From assembly GCA_014728955.1 (NCBI GenBank), contig WJKT01000023.1, positions 1-22,099 on the forward strand: a stretch of DNA of 22,099 bases, read 5' to 3'. Below, piece by piece: positions 7,068-13,384 of this stretch. The stretch is from Candidatus Peregrinibacteria bacterium. Its GTDB lineage: Bacteria; Patescibacteriota; Gracilibacteria; UBA1369; PNNO01. The notes below the pieces were generated by a model, which was not told the origin of the DNA, did not search any database, and saw nothing but the letters and a program-made list of their open reading frames with translations. Position numbers and translations under genes: made by a program. Position 1 is the stretch's first letter. The number at the start of each line of letters is the position of its first letter.

Positions 7068-8199
7068 ATGAAGTTGTATATTTTGATATATTTAGAAGAA
7101 TGCCGATACCAATCAGCGTTGTGAGTATTGATGATCCACCGTAACTCACTAAGGGAAGTGTAATGCCTGTTACCGGTAAAAGTCCAGTGTTCACACCTAT
7201 ATTAATAAATGCTTGTCCCGTAATCCATGTTGTTATACCTGTGGCAACCAACATGGAGAATCTATCGGGAGCCGTGTTGGCGATTTTATATCCTCGATAG
7301 GCGATAATGGCATAAGCAACGACAATGAGGAATATGCGTAAAAACCCGAGTTCTTCTGCTGATGCGGCAAAAATAAAGTCATCGGATGCTTGTGGGAGCC
7401 AGTATGATTTTTGAACTCCCTGGGTTAATCCTTTTCCCCATAGTCCACCACTACCCACTGCAATGTTGGCTTGCTCGGATTGCCAACAATAATCTTCCAC
7501 ACATTCTTTATCCAGTGATATATAGGCGACAAATCGTTCTCTAACATGCTCAACGTTGGCGATAACCATAATGGCGATGAGAAAAGCTGCGAATGCTCCA
7601 AGCATTAAATGTCGTACACGTGCTCCCGCAACAAAATAAATTGAAACTGCGGTTAAGGTAAGGACCAGTGTTGAACCGAGATCCGGCTGTAAAACAACCG
7701 GTAAAATAACGAGACCGGAGATAACACAAAACGGTAAAAATCCGAATTGAAAACTGCCGACGTCTTTGGTTTTTTCGTCCATCCACCGTGCTAAATAGAA
7801 AACAAGCGCCAGTTTCGCAAATTCCGCCGGTTGCAGGGATGTGTTAAAAATAACAAGCCAGCTGCGTGCGATAGTATTTAAACTTGATCCGAAAATAAGT
7901 ACAAAAAGAAGCAAAAACATAATGCCTGCAAACATGGGAAGCGCAATGCGCCGCCAAAATTTATAGGGAATTTTTGCACAAATAATAAGCGCTACAAAAC
8001 CGATTAGCACACGTATTACGTGGTTCCTAAAGAGCAAATAACAGTCGACACCTTCCTGTTCACAGTTTGGGTATAGAATATCCGGCGCGGAAAGTTGAAT
8101 GGATTTTGGAACACCAATACTGGTAATCATTACAACGCCGAAGAGCAAGAGAGCCAACGTAATGATGAGCAAAACCGTGTCTGACTTTGTTTTCTGCAT
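6991..8199 (-). CDS. ftsW: Lipid II polymerase / cell-division protein FtsW (SEDS family)
   Basis: The 402-residue SEDS glycosyltransferase polymerises lipid II at the septum together with a class B penicillin-binding protein. About ten membrane helices are visible. Family marks include ARSWLVIFNTSLQPAEFAK, LQPDLGSTLVL, the periplasmic loop with SAEELGFLR, and the C-terminal PVTGITLPLVSYGGSSIL. A Cys-containing loop (YPNCEQEGVDCYL, and CVEDYCW later) could hold extracytoplasmic disulfides. Adjacency to murG favours FtsW over RodA. The C-terminal tail (HRFHRRGHRRTYYPEYRPHKKN) is basic and entirely encoded in the 77 bp shared with murG. The divergent gene is lspA. Confidence 0.94.
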   Translation of the reverse strand: MQKTKSDTVLLIITLALLLFGVVMITSIGVPKSIQLSAPDILYPNCEQEGVDCYLLFRNHVIRVLIGFVALIICAKIPYKFWRRIALPMFAGIMFLLLFVLIFGSSLNTIARSWLVIFNTSLQPAEFAKLALVFYLARWMDEKTKDVGSFQFGFLPFCVISGLVILPVVLQPDLGSTLVLTLTAVSIYFVAGARVRHLMLGAFAAFLIAIMVIANVEHVRERFVAYISLDKECVEDYCWQSEQANIAVGSGGLWGKGLTQGVQKSYWLPQASDDFIFAASAEELGFLRIFLIVVAYAIIAYRGYKIANTAPDRFSMLVATGITTWITGQAFINIGVNTGLLPVTGITLPLVSYGGSSILTTLIGIGILLNISKYTTSYETHRFHRRGHRRTYYPEYRPHKKN

Positions 8200-8223
8200 G
8201 CAAAAGGCTTATGTAGCCTGACA

Positions 8224-8253
8224 ATACTAACTCATTAATAAGGTGCTAGGCAA
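8224..8253 (-). promoter_or_regulatory. Probable ftsW-murG promoter
   Basis: On the minus strand, TTGCCT (8248-8253) and TAGTAT (8224-8229) are 18 bp apart, predicting a start near 8217 and a leader of about 18 nt. The match is moderate. It lies back-to-back with the lspA promoter in the 80-nt divergent gap. Confidence 0.5.
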
Positions 8254-8260
8254 TATTTCA

Positions 8261-8269
8261 TGGTATACT
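8261..8269 (+). promoter_or_regulatory. Extended -10 promoter of lspA
   Basis: The sequence TGG-TATACT is an extended -10 element (TGN plus a 5/6 hexamer) without a good -35. The start would fall near 8276, only a few bases before the ATG at 8280. This makes the mRNA leaderless or nearly so and rules out the upstream GTG at 8271 as the start. Confidence 0.65.
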
Positions 8270-8279
8270 TGTGCTTGCT

Positions 8280-8741
8280 ATGAAAAACATTACGTGGAGA
8301 CATATAGGATTATTTGTGCTCATTGCTGTGATTTTTTTTGTTGCGGATAGAGCGGCAAAAGAGTACGTACTGCGAGCGTTCGATCCGCCCTTTATTATTA
8401 TCCCCGGATTTTTTTCCCTTGTTTCCCAAGAAAATCCCGGAATCGCATTTGGTATTCGTTTGCCTTTTTTTGTACAGTTGATTCTTACGCCCGTGCTACT
8501 TGTTGTGGGTATGAAATTATTGATTGATCACTTTCAAATGGATCGATGGTATGTGCTTTTTGTAGTGGGAATAATTACCGGAGGAGCACTGAGTAATTTT
8601 GTAGACAGATTAATGTATGGAGCGGTTATAGATTATATCTCTGTATGGCGATATCCTGTTTTTAATATAGCCGACATGGGCATTGTTGTCGGGATCTTTA
8701 TTCTTTTCTTATTTTATGGTAAAATAAAAAGAGTCAATTAA
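8280..8741 (+). CDS. lspA: Lipoprotein signal peptidase (signal peptidase II)
   Basis: LspA is an aspartyl protease in the membrane that removes the signal peptide of prolipoproteins at the lipobox Cys. From the ATG at 8280 the protein is 153 residues with four membrane helices, the standard size. The conserved blocks are VADRAAKE (Asp23), ENPGIAFG (Asn52), GGALSNFVDR with catalytic Asp109, and FNIADMGIVVG with catalytic Asp132. An in-frame GTG at 8271 exists but lies upstream of the predicted transcription start. Its presence implies that this organism makes lipoproteins, which fits the lipoprotein-like gene at 21580-22077. The next gene begins within about 15 nt, so both are probably one transcript. 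Confidence 0.96.
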   Translation: MKNITWRHIGLFVLIAVIFFVADRAAKEYVLRAFDPPFIIIPGFFSLVSQENPGIAFGIRLPFFVQLILTPVLLVVGMKLLIDHFQMDRWYVLFVVGIITGGALSNFVDRLMYGAVIDYISVWRYPVFNIADMGIVVGIFILFLFYGKIKRVN

Positions 8742-8756
8742 TTGAGAAAAGCCTTT

Positions 8757-9551
8757 ATGGAAACACAAAATACAGCAAACGACACCTCGAAATTTACATT
8801 TTTAGCTCTTATAACTCGGACAATAGCCGGCCTAGGTGGTGGTATTGCCGGAACAATTATTCTGCTTGTTATATATATGATTAGCAGTTCCGTTCTGCAG
8901 CAAGCGTTAACACAAGCGGAAGAAGGAACCGATGTAACGCCACTGTTTACCATTGTTATTATGGCAATGGTGTTTGTGTCGTTGCTTGCTTCAAATATTT
9001 TTGCACCATTATTTATCTCGTTTACACAAGGTGATCGGTATAAAAGAATCACAACAGCATTGTTTCAGATTTTTATTGTTAATGTAGTGATTTTTATGAT
9101 TTTAGTTCCGATTTATTTGTTCTCAACGAATATCGGGCTTGAATTTATTTCGTTTGCAGCAGGATTGCAAATGGCACTTGCTGTTTTGGGAAGTGCGCTT
9201 ATTTTCGAAATTATTTCCAATTATAAGTATGCACTGCTCGGTGTTTACAGTACGATTTTTGCCGTACTGGTGGCAGTTATTTTTAGTGCGATTTTGTTTC
9301 AAACAACGGGAAGTGCACTCATATTACTCTTCTTGGCATTACCGTTATTATGGGGTGGTGTTGGTTTTATGTTTGGTCTTGTGGGGATGATTTATAGCTG
9401 GGTTGTATCAACATGGGGTGTTGATTATTTGGCGACTACGCAGGAATATTCAAAAGATTACGGGAAACAGGAGGCGGATGACGAAATCGAAATCAAAGAA
9501 CCCGAACCGGAAGATACGGAAGGTGTGGATTTTTTAAGAAAAGGCCAATAA
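8757..9551 (+). CDS. Multi-pass membrane protein of unknown function
   Basis: From the ATG at 8757 the protein has 264 residues and about six hydrophobic helices. An N-terminal glycine-rich one (IAGLGGGIAGTIILLVIYMI) comes first, then several in the middle, and VGFMFGLVGMIYSWVVSTW last. The final 35 residues are strongly acidic (KQEADDEIEIKEPEPEDTEG) and probably cytoplasmic. The layout is loosely like YIP1-type membrane proteins, but I see no decisive motif. An in-frame TTG at 8742 directly after the lspA stop is an alternative start. The gene follows lspA at short distance and ends 1 nt before the convergent aroE stop codon. No terminator is visible between the two converging genes. Confidence 0.8.
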   Translation: METQNTANDTSKFTFLALITRTIAGLGGGIAGTIILLVIYMISSSVLQQALTQAEEGTDVTPLFTIVIMAMVFVSLLASNIFAPLFISFTQGDRYKRITTALFQIFIVNVVIFMILVPIYLFSTNIGLEFISFAAGLQMALAVLGSALIFEIISNYKYALLGVYSTIFAVLVAVIFSAILFQTTGSALILLFLALPLLWGGVGFMFGLVGMIYSWVVSTWGVDYLATTQEYSKDYGKQEADDEIEIKEPEPEDTEGVDFLRKGQ

Positions 9552-9552
9552 A

Positions 9553-10356
9553 TTACGAAAGTTCGGATTCAACAGCTTTCTCCATAGCGGCAAATGGCGC
9601 TTTTTGCGATGTCCAGAGCGAAAACGCCGCCGCCCCCTGATGTAGAAGCATACGTTCTCCGGTAATTGTTTGCGCGCCTGCCTTTTGTGCATCACGAATA
9701 ATACGAGTATTGCGTGGAGTGTAAATCATTTCCATAACAACCATAGTATCTGTTAACTGATCGCCGGGAATAATTTCAACACCTTCTTTTTTATTTAAAC
9801 CTGCGGATGTCGCCTGAATAACAATATCCGGGCTAACTGAAGCAAATTCTTCTAAATTTCCATAGTTGCATATAAATTCATTTGCCAGTTCTTTAGCGTG
9901 ATCGAGTGTTCTGTTCAGTACCGTAATTGATTCAGCCTGATTTTCTTTCAGTGCATAAATTGCCGCCCTGGCAGCTCCGCCGGCGCCGAGAATAACAATA
10001 TCTTTCCCTTCTATGAATGTTGTTTCTAAAAGAGCTTGTTCAACGCCTATCCAATCAACGTTTGTTCCGATTAATTTGTCGTTTTCCCAATAAACAGTGT
10101 TGACCGCACCAATCTCTTCAGCTGTCGGATCAACCATATCCAAAAGCGGCATAATCTCTTGTTTATGGGGTTTTGAGACGCTCAACCCTTTGATACGTTT
10201 TTTACGAACATCCTTAATGAATGCCTTGAGTTTATTTTCCGGAACTTCGAAAGTCTTGTATTGCGCATTGAGGTTTAGGGTTTTAAACCCTGCATTATGC
10301 ATTGCAGGAGAAAGAGAATGATGAGCCGGAAATGCAAGTATTCCATATATATCCAT
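9553..10356 (-). CDS. aroE: Shikimate 5-dehydrogenase
   Basis: AroE reduces 3-dehydroshikimate to shikimate with NADPH in aromatic amino acid synthesis. The 267-residue protein keeps the key residues. Substrate-binding serines are in SLSPAMHN (14-21). The catalytic Lys65 is in SVSKPHK and the catalytic Asp101 in GTNVDWIG, with the intervening GAVNT block. The nucleotide-binding loop is GAGGAAR (124-130), the VLNRT segment probably contacts the NADP phosphate, and the late LLHQGAAAF block is present. The usual NVT triplet before Lys65 reads SVS here, a mild deviation. No other shikimate gene is in the window. The -10 box ends six bases before the ATG, so the mRNA is predicted to be leaderless. 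It converges tail-to-tail with the membrane protein gene. Confidence 0.95.
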   Translation of the reverse strand: MDIYGILAFPAHHSLSPAMHNAGFKTLNLNAQYKTFEVPENKLKAFIKDVRKKRIKGLSVSKPHKQEIMPLLDMVDPTAEEIGAVNTVYWENDKLIGTNVDWIGVEQALLETTFIEGKDIVILGAGGAARAAIYALKENQAESITVLNRTLDHAKELANEFICNYGNLEEFASVSPDIVIQATSAGLNKKEGVEIIPGDQLTDTMVVMEMIYTPRNTRIIRDAQKAGAQTITGERMLLHQGAAAFSLWTSQKAPFAAMEKAVESELS

Positions 10357-10362
10357 GTGCCT

Positions 10363-10368
10363 ATCATA
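10363..10368 (-). promoter_or_regulatory. aroE -10 box (leaderless start)
   Basis: On the minus strand TATGAT lies six bases before the aroE ATG, so transcription should begin at or next to the A of the start codon (10356). The -35 region is weak. This shares the 84-nt divergent gap with the mscS promoter. Confidence 0.5.
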
Positions 10369-10379
10369 CTACAACGTAA

Positions 10380-10408
10380 TTGAAAATGTAGCCATTTTTT
10401 GCTATAAT
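10380..10408 (+). promoter_or_regulatory. Promoter of the mechanosensitive channel gene
   Basis: TTGAAA (10380-10385) and TATAAT (10403-10408) are separated by 17 bp, an 11/12 match to the sigma-70 consensus. The start near 10415 leaves a leader of about 26 nt without a Shine-Dalgarno. Confidence 0.85.
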
Positions 10409-10440
10409 TAAATGATTTATATAAAGAAAAATAAAATACT

Positions 10441-11529
10441 ATGAAATTTTGGCTCATACCAACAGCATTTGCCCAAGTGGGAAGTAATGTAACAGGAGAA
10501 ACGGAGCAGCAATTAACAGGACTTCTTGATTTTTTTATTGTAAAAATACCTTCGTTTATTGCGGCATTTATTGTTTTTGTTCTGTTTTACATTATTGCAA
10601 AAGCGATTAAAGGTATTGTGGAAAGCAGAATGGCCGATAAATTTGAAGAGCATAAGGAAATGCAAATATTGGCCGGAAGAACGTCGTCGACAATTACCAT
10701 TATTGTAGGGGCGACTATTTCTCTTAATATAGCCGGTATCGATTTGACCGCCATTATTGCGGCTGCCGGTTTTGCCATAGGGTTTGCGTTAAAAGATATC
10801 ATTATCAATTTCTTGGCTGGAGTCATGATTCTTGCACAAAAACATTTTACAATAGGAGATTTTATTAAAATCGACGGAACAATTGGTAAAATTGTTGAAA
10901 TTCAAACACGGGCGACCATACTACAAGCCTTGGATGGCACTATGGTAGTGGTACCGAATTCCGAACTGTTTACCAAGCAGGTAATCAGTTATACCAGTAA
11001 TCCGTTTCGACGTATTGAATTGGCGGTTGGTGTTGAATATGATACGGATTTAAATCAGGCAATTGAATATTGTTACAAGGCCATACAAAGTACAAGCGGT
11101 GTCTTGGTTGAGCCAAAGCCGGTAGTTATTGTTAAAGGATTCGGTGATAGTGCGATTAATCTTGCTGTTCGGGCGTGGGTCGAATCTCGTGGAGGATGGC
11201 TCAATATCAAAAGTAACCTTGCAATGAATATTAAATCTCAATTTGATCAGGCTGGTATTACTATTCCATTCCCTATTCGAACTGTTGTGTTCGATAAAGA
11301 TGTTAAAGAACAGGATGAGAAAAAGGCTGAAGAAATGATCAAGCAACAAAAGCAGCCTGAATGGGTTGACGAGAAGGCATTGGAAAGTAAGAAAAACAAT
11401 GAGTCCGATAAGAAAAAACAAGAACAGCCACCATCGCCTTCCCCGCGAGTAAATCGTGATCAGCCAGGCAATACATTTTTATTACAAAACAGTCCGCAGG
11501 TTCAGCAAGGCGAAGAAGGAGCTGCGTAG
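10441..11529 (+). CDS. MscS-family small-conductance mechanosensitive channel
   Basis: MscS-type channels open under membrane tension to release solutes during hypo-osmotic shock. The 362 residues show an N-terminal hydrophobic stretch ending in AFAQ, then a helix at about 33-58. The glycine/alanine-rich pore helix TAIIAAAGFAIGFALKDIIINFLAG (about 101-125) leads into the beta domain with FTIGDFIKIDGTIGKIVEI and VVVPNSEL. The C-terminal alpha/beta domain ends in the family-typical FDQAGITIPFP. Beyond that is a long hydrophilic tail (about 290-362) rich in Lys, Glu, Gln and Pro, longer than in E. coli MscS and probably disordered. It has its own strong promoter and a plus-strand terminator after the stop, so it is a single-gene unit. 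Confidence 0.93.
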   Translation: MKFWLIPTAFAQVGSNVTGETEQQLTGLLDFFIVKIPSFIAAFIVFVLFYIIAKAIKGIVESRMADKFEEHKEMQILAGRTSSTITIIVGATISLNIAGIDLTAIIAAAGFAIGFALKDIIINFLAGVMILAQKHFTIGDFIKIDGTIGKIVEIQTRATILQALDGTMVVVPNSELFTKQVISYTSNPFRRIELAVGVEYDTDLNQAIEYCYKAIQSTSGVLVEPKPVVIVKGFGDSAINLAVRAWVESRGGWLNIKSNLAMNIKSQFDQAGITIPFPIRTVVFDKDVKEQDEKKAEEMIKQQKQPEWVDEKALESKKNNESDKKKQEQPPSPSPRVNRDQPGNTFLLQNSPQVQQGEEGAA

Positions 11530-11548
11530 CCAGTATCGCTTGATTAAG

Positions 11549-11575
11549 ACCGGTTATAATCGTAAGCGGTTTTTT
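11549..11575 (+). terminator. Intrinsic terminator of the mscS-type gene
   Basis: ACCG (11549-11552) pairs with CGGT (11567-11570). After a G-G mismatch an inner TTA/TAA pairing extends the stem, with a six-base loop. Six T residues follow. It lies 19 nt after the stop codon. Confidence 0.7.
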
Positions 11576-11580
11576 CTCAT

Positions 11581-11615
11581 ATAAACAAAAACCCCCACTC
11601 ATTGAAGTGTGGGGG
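11581..11615 (-). terminator. Strong intrinsic terminator of a minus-strand transcript
   Basis: Read on the minus strand, CCCCCAC pairs with GTGGGGG around a ten-base loop and is followed by TTTTTGTTT. On the plus strand the hairpin is not followed by T residues, so it acts on minus-strand transcription. There is no convincing minus-strand protein gene upstream, so it most likely ends the structured RNA. Confidence 0.85.
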
Positions 11616-11972
11616 AGAAAATTCCATTCTATCAACTGCAAATAATGTTTGTATGCCGCTGAGAAATCAGGGGAATTTTGTTTTTGTTTTTCCGTGACCA
11701 AACGGTCTTTTGATCCTGCCATGCTTTGGCGTTGTTTTTAGTCTCGCCACCGACCGCCTGTGGAGTGTGTCATCGTAGAGCTCAGGGAGCTGCTAGAGAC
11801 ACCAGGCAAAAAGTGAGCGGTCCAGTTGGTCAGTAAAGGACCATCACAGAGCAGAACACGGAAACGATTGAAAATGTTCATTCATTGCACGTTTTCTGCT
11901 ATGCTTTTTTACGGGTCTGATTTTTAAGGTTCCTGTAGGGCATGATATCGTTGCTATCTTTTTTTATCGTTT
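11582..11972 (-). ncRNA. Candidate structured non-coding RNA, about 390 nt, unknown family
   Basis: A consensus promoter (11979-12007) and a strong terminator (11581-11615) on the minus strand bound this stretch, with no convincing protein gene inside. The middle (about 11740-11860) is clearly more GC-rich than its surroundings and folds strongly. An 8-bp closing helix pairs 11857-11864 with 11689-11696. A long hairpin has stems 11756-11760/11803-11807, 11767-11771/11798-11802 and 11776-11783/11787-11795. A small hairpin pairs 11727-11731 with 11745-11749. GCGGTC (11817-11822) can pair with 11752-11757, while GGTCC (11819-11823) can instead pair with 11838-11842. These two pairings exclude each other, which allows a switch. 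I looked for tmRNA, RNase P, SRP and 6S hallmarks and found none. A short ORF inside (11738-11881) looks accidental. Confidence 0.6.
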
Positions 11973-11978
11973 CATTTC

Positions 11979-12007
11979 ATTGTATAAAAATACCCCGAAA
12001 CTGTCAA
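11979..12007 (-). promoter_or_regulatory. Consensus sigma-70 promoter of the structured RNA
   Basis: On the minus strand, TTGACA (12002-12007) and TACAAT (11979-11984) are exactly 17 bp apart, an 11/12 match and the best in the window. The predicted start is near 11972. The -35 box shares bases with a weaker plus-strand promoter facing the cofE-like gene. Confidence 0.85.
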
Positions 12008-12029
12008 AGTAATGTAGTAGACATATATC
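12001..12029 (+). promoter_or_regulatory. Possible promoter of the cofE-like gene
   Basis: CTGTCA (12001-12006) and TATATC (12024-12029) are 17 bp apart, each 4/6. The start near 12036 would leave about 10 nt before the TTG start codon. A second candidate, TTCATT (11877-11882) with an extended TGC-TATGCT (11897-11905), would give a leader of about 130 nt antisense to the RNA. Confidence 0.35.
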
Positions 12030-12045
12030 CAATAACTAGTCTGAT

Positions 12046-12789
12046 TTGAAAATAACAGGTGTGAAAACCAGAGTGGTAAAGGAAAAAGACGATATTGTCC
12101 CGATTTTAATTGAGTCTCTAAAAGAGCAAAAAATAGCTCTAAAAGAGAAGGATATTGTTGTGATTGCGTCCAAAATAATCGCACTTTCTCAAGGAAAAGT
12201 GGCTGAAATTAAAGGAGCTGACTACAAAAAAGGCGACCTCAAAGATTTAATTCAAAAAGAAGGAAAGGCTTTATTCCCTACAAACTTCTGTTGGCTTACC
12301 TTTAAAGATGGGCATTTAATACCAAACGCTGGGATCGATCAGTCCAATGTTCCTAAAGGAAAAGTTGTGCTTTGGCCGAGAGATCCATATAAAGAGGCTA
12401 AGGTTATTCAGAATAAACTTCGAAAACACTTTAAGCTCAAAAAGCTTGGTGTGATTGTTGCTGATTCCACATGCGCACCACTTCGTCCGGGAGTTCACGG
12501 CATCTCAATAGGTCATTACGGATTTAAAGGAATTGATGATTGTAGGAATAAAAAGGATATTTATGGGAACAAAATGCGAGTAACAAGGCGTGCAATGGCG
12601 GATAGTCTTGCTACTGCGGCTTTAATCCTCATGGGAGAGACTAGCGAGAAGAAGCCTTTGGCTTTAATAGAAGATGCTCCGGTGGATTTTATTAATAAGA
12701 GTGAGAGGAAGCCTTATATCCGCTTGAAGTCGGATCTTTTCTACGGTATGTATAGTGATGAGTTTATTGAATTTGCATCTAAAAAATAA
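12046..12789 (+). CDS. CofE-like (coenzyme F420-0 gamma-glutamyl ligase family) protein
   Basis: CofE proteins add gamma-linked glutamate to F420-0 using GTP and a divalent metal. The 247 residues follow the family: KTRVVKEKDDIVPIL at the N-terminus, then VVIASKIIALSQGKV, then the block DSTCAPLRPGVHGISIGHYGFKGIDDCRNKKDIYGN near residues 140-178. After that come RRAMADSLATAALILMGETSEKKPLALIEDAP and a C-terminal DEFIEFASKK. The start is a TTG at 12046, with no upstream ATG or Shine-Dalgarno. The short YGNKMRVTRRAMAD segment agrees with family metal and nucleotide contacts (inferred). No other F420 gene is nearby, so its true substrate may differ. purN begins 4 nt after the stop, so the two are likely co-transcribed. 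Confidence 0.85.
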   Translation: MKITGVKTRVVKEKDDIVPILIESLKEQKIALKEKDIVVIASKIIALSQGKVAEIKGADYKKGDLKDLIQKEGKALFPTNFCWLTFKDGHLIPNAGIDQSNVPKGKVVLWPRDPYKEAKVIQNKLRKHFKLKKLGVIVADSTCAPLRPGVHGISIGHYGFKGIDDCRNKKDIYGNKMRVTRRAMADSLATAALILMGETSEKKPLALIEDAPVDFINKSERKPYIRLKSDLFYGMYSDEFIEFASKK

Positions 12790-12793
12790 ATTT

Positions 12794-13384
12794 ATGTACA
12801 AAATTGCAGTACTTGCATCAACAAACGGAACTGACCTACAAGCCATTATCGACGAAATGAAAGCCGGAAAGATGGAAGGAATCGAGCTGAGCGTTGTTAT
12901 TAGCAACAAAAAGTCAGCATACGCATTAGAAAGAGCAAAAGAGCAAGGTATTGATGCCGTTTTTGTTGATCCAAAAGACAAAACTCGCGAAGAATTCGAC
13001 AAAGAAATGGCAGTTATTTTAAAAGAAAAAGGCGTGGATTTAATTTGTTTAATCGGATACATGCGCATTTTATCGCCATGGTTTGTTCGAGAGTTCGAAG
13101 GAAAAATCATAAACGTCCACCCGGCAATCGACATGAAAAAGTACGCAGGCCCGGGCGCAATGAATCTAAACGTACACAGCGCAGTAATCGAAAACGGCGA
13201 AAAAGAGTCAGGTTGCACAATCCACTATGTCACCGAAGGTGTCGACGAAGGACCAGTTATAGCCCAAGCAGATGTGACAATTGAAGAAGGAGAAACACCG
13301 GAAAGCTTGAAAGAAAAGGTGCAAGCACAGGAGAAGCTTTTGTACCCGGAGGTTATTAGAAGGTTTGCGAAGGGGGAGGTGTGA
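12794..13384 (+). CDS. purN: Phosphoribosylglycinamide formyltransferase (PurN family)
   Basis: PurN transfers a formyl group from 10-formyl-tetrahydrofolate to glycinamide ribonucleotide (GAR), step 3 of purine synthesis. From the ATG at 12794 the protein has 196 residues, the usual length. The catalytic triad Asn107, His109 (INVHPA) and Asp151 (EGVDEGPVIAQ) is intact, and the folate-pocket block LIGYMRILSP (86-95) is present. The opening IAVLASTNGTDLQAIID replaces the usual GSGSN phosphate loop with STNGTD, and the substrate loop after HPA (YAGPGAMNLNVHSAV) is unusual. A different acceptor is therefore possible. An open reading extension upstream (to 12755) overlaps the cofE-like gene and is not needed. 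It ends exactly where the converging glycerate kinase gene ends. Confidence 0.88.
   Translation: MYKIAVLASTNGTDLQAIIDEMKAGKMEGIELSVVISNKKSAYALERAKEQGIDAVFVDPKDKTREEFDKEMAVILKEKGVDLICLIGYMRILSPWFVREFEGKIINVHPAIDMKKYAGPGAMNLNVHSAVIENGEKESGCTIHYVTEGVDEGPVIAQADVTIEEGETPESLKEKVQAQEKLLYPEVIRRFAKGEV

Noticed and set aside
8271..8279. GTG at 8271 as the lspA start
   Set aside because: The extended -10 promoter places the transcription start downstream of it; the ATG at 8280 gives the normal LspA length.
11339..11722. 127-codon minus-strand ORF reaching into the mscS-type gene
   Set aside because: It reads straight through a strong minus-strand terminator and overlaps the channel gene's coding end antisense. 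No domain is visible.
11738..11881. 47-codon minus-strand ORF inside the structured RNA
   Set aside because: It has no Shine-Dalgarno, no recognisable domain, and coincides with the strongly base-paired core. The composition is explained by the RNA fold.
11582..11972. tmRNA, RNase P RNA, SRP RNA or 6S RNA identity for the structured RNA
   Set aside because: I searched both strands by eye. There is no tRNA-like terminus or tag frame, no RNase P P4 strings, no SRP GGAA domain and no 6S-type single long hairpin with an open bubble. A covariance-model search would be decisive.
12755..12793. Upstream extension of purN
   Set aside because: It overlaps the cofE-like coding end, and the conserved PurN N-terminus begins at the ATG at 12794.
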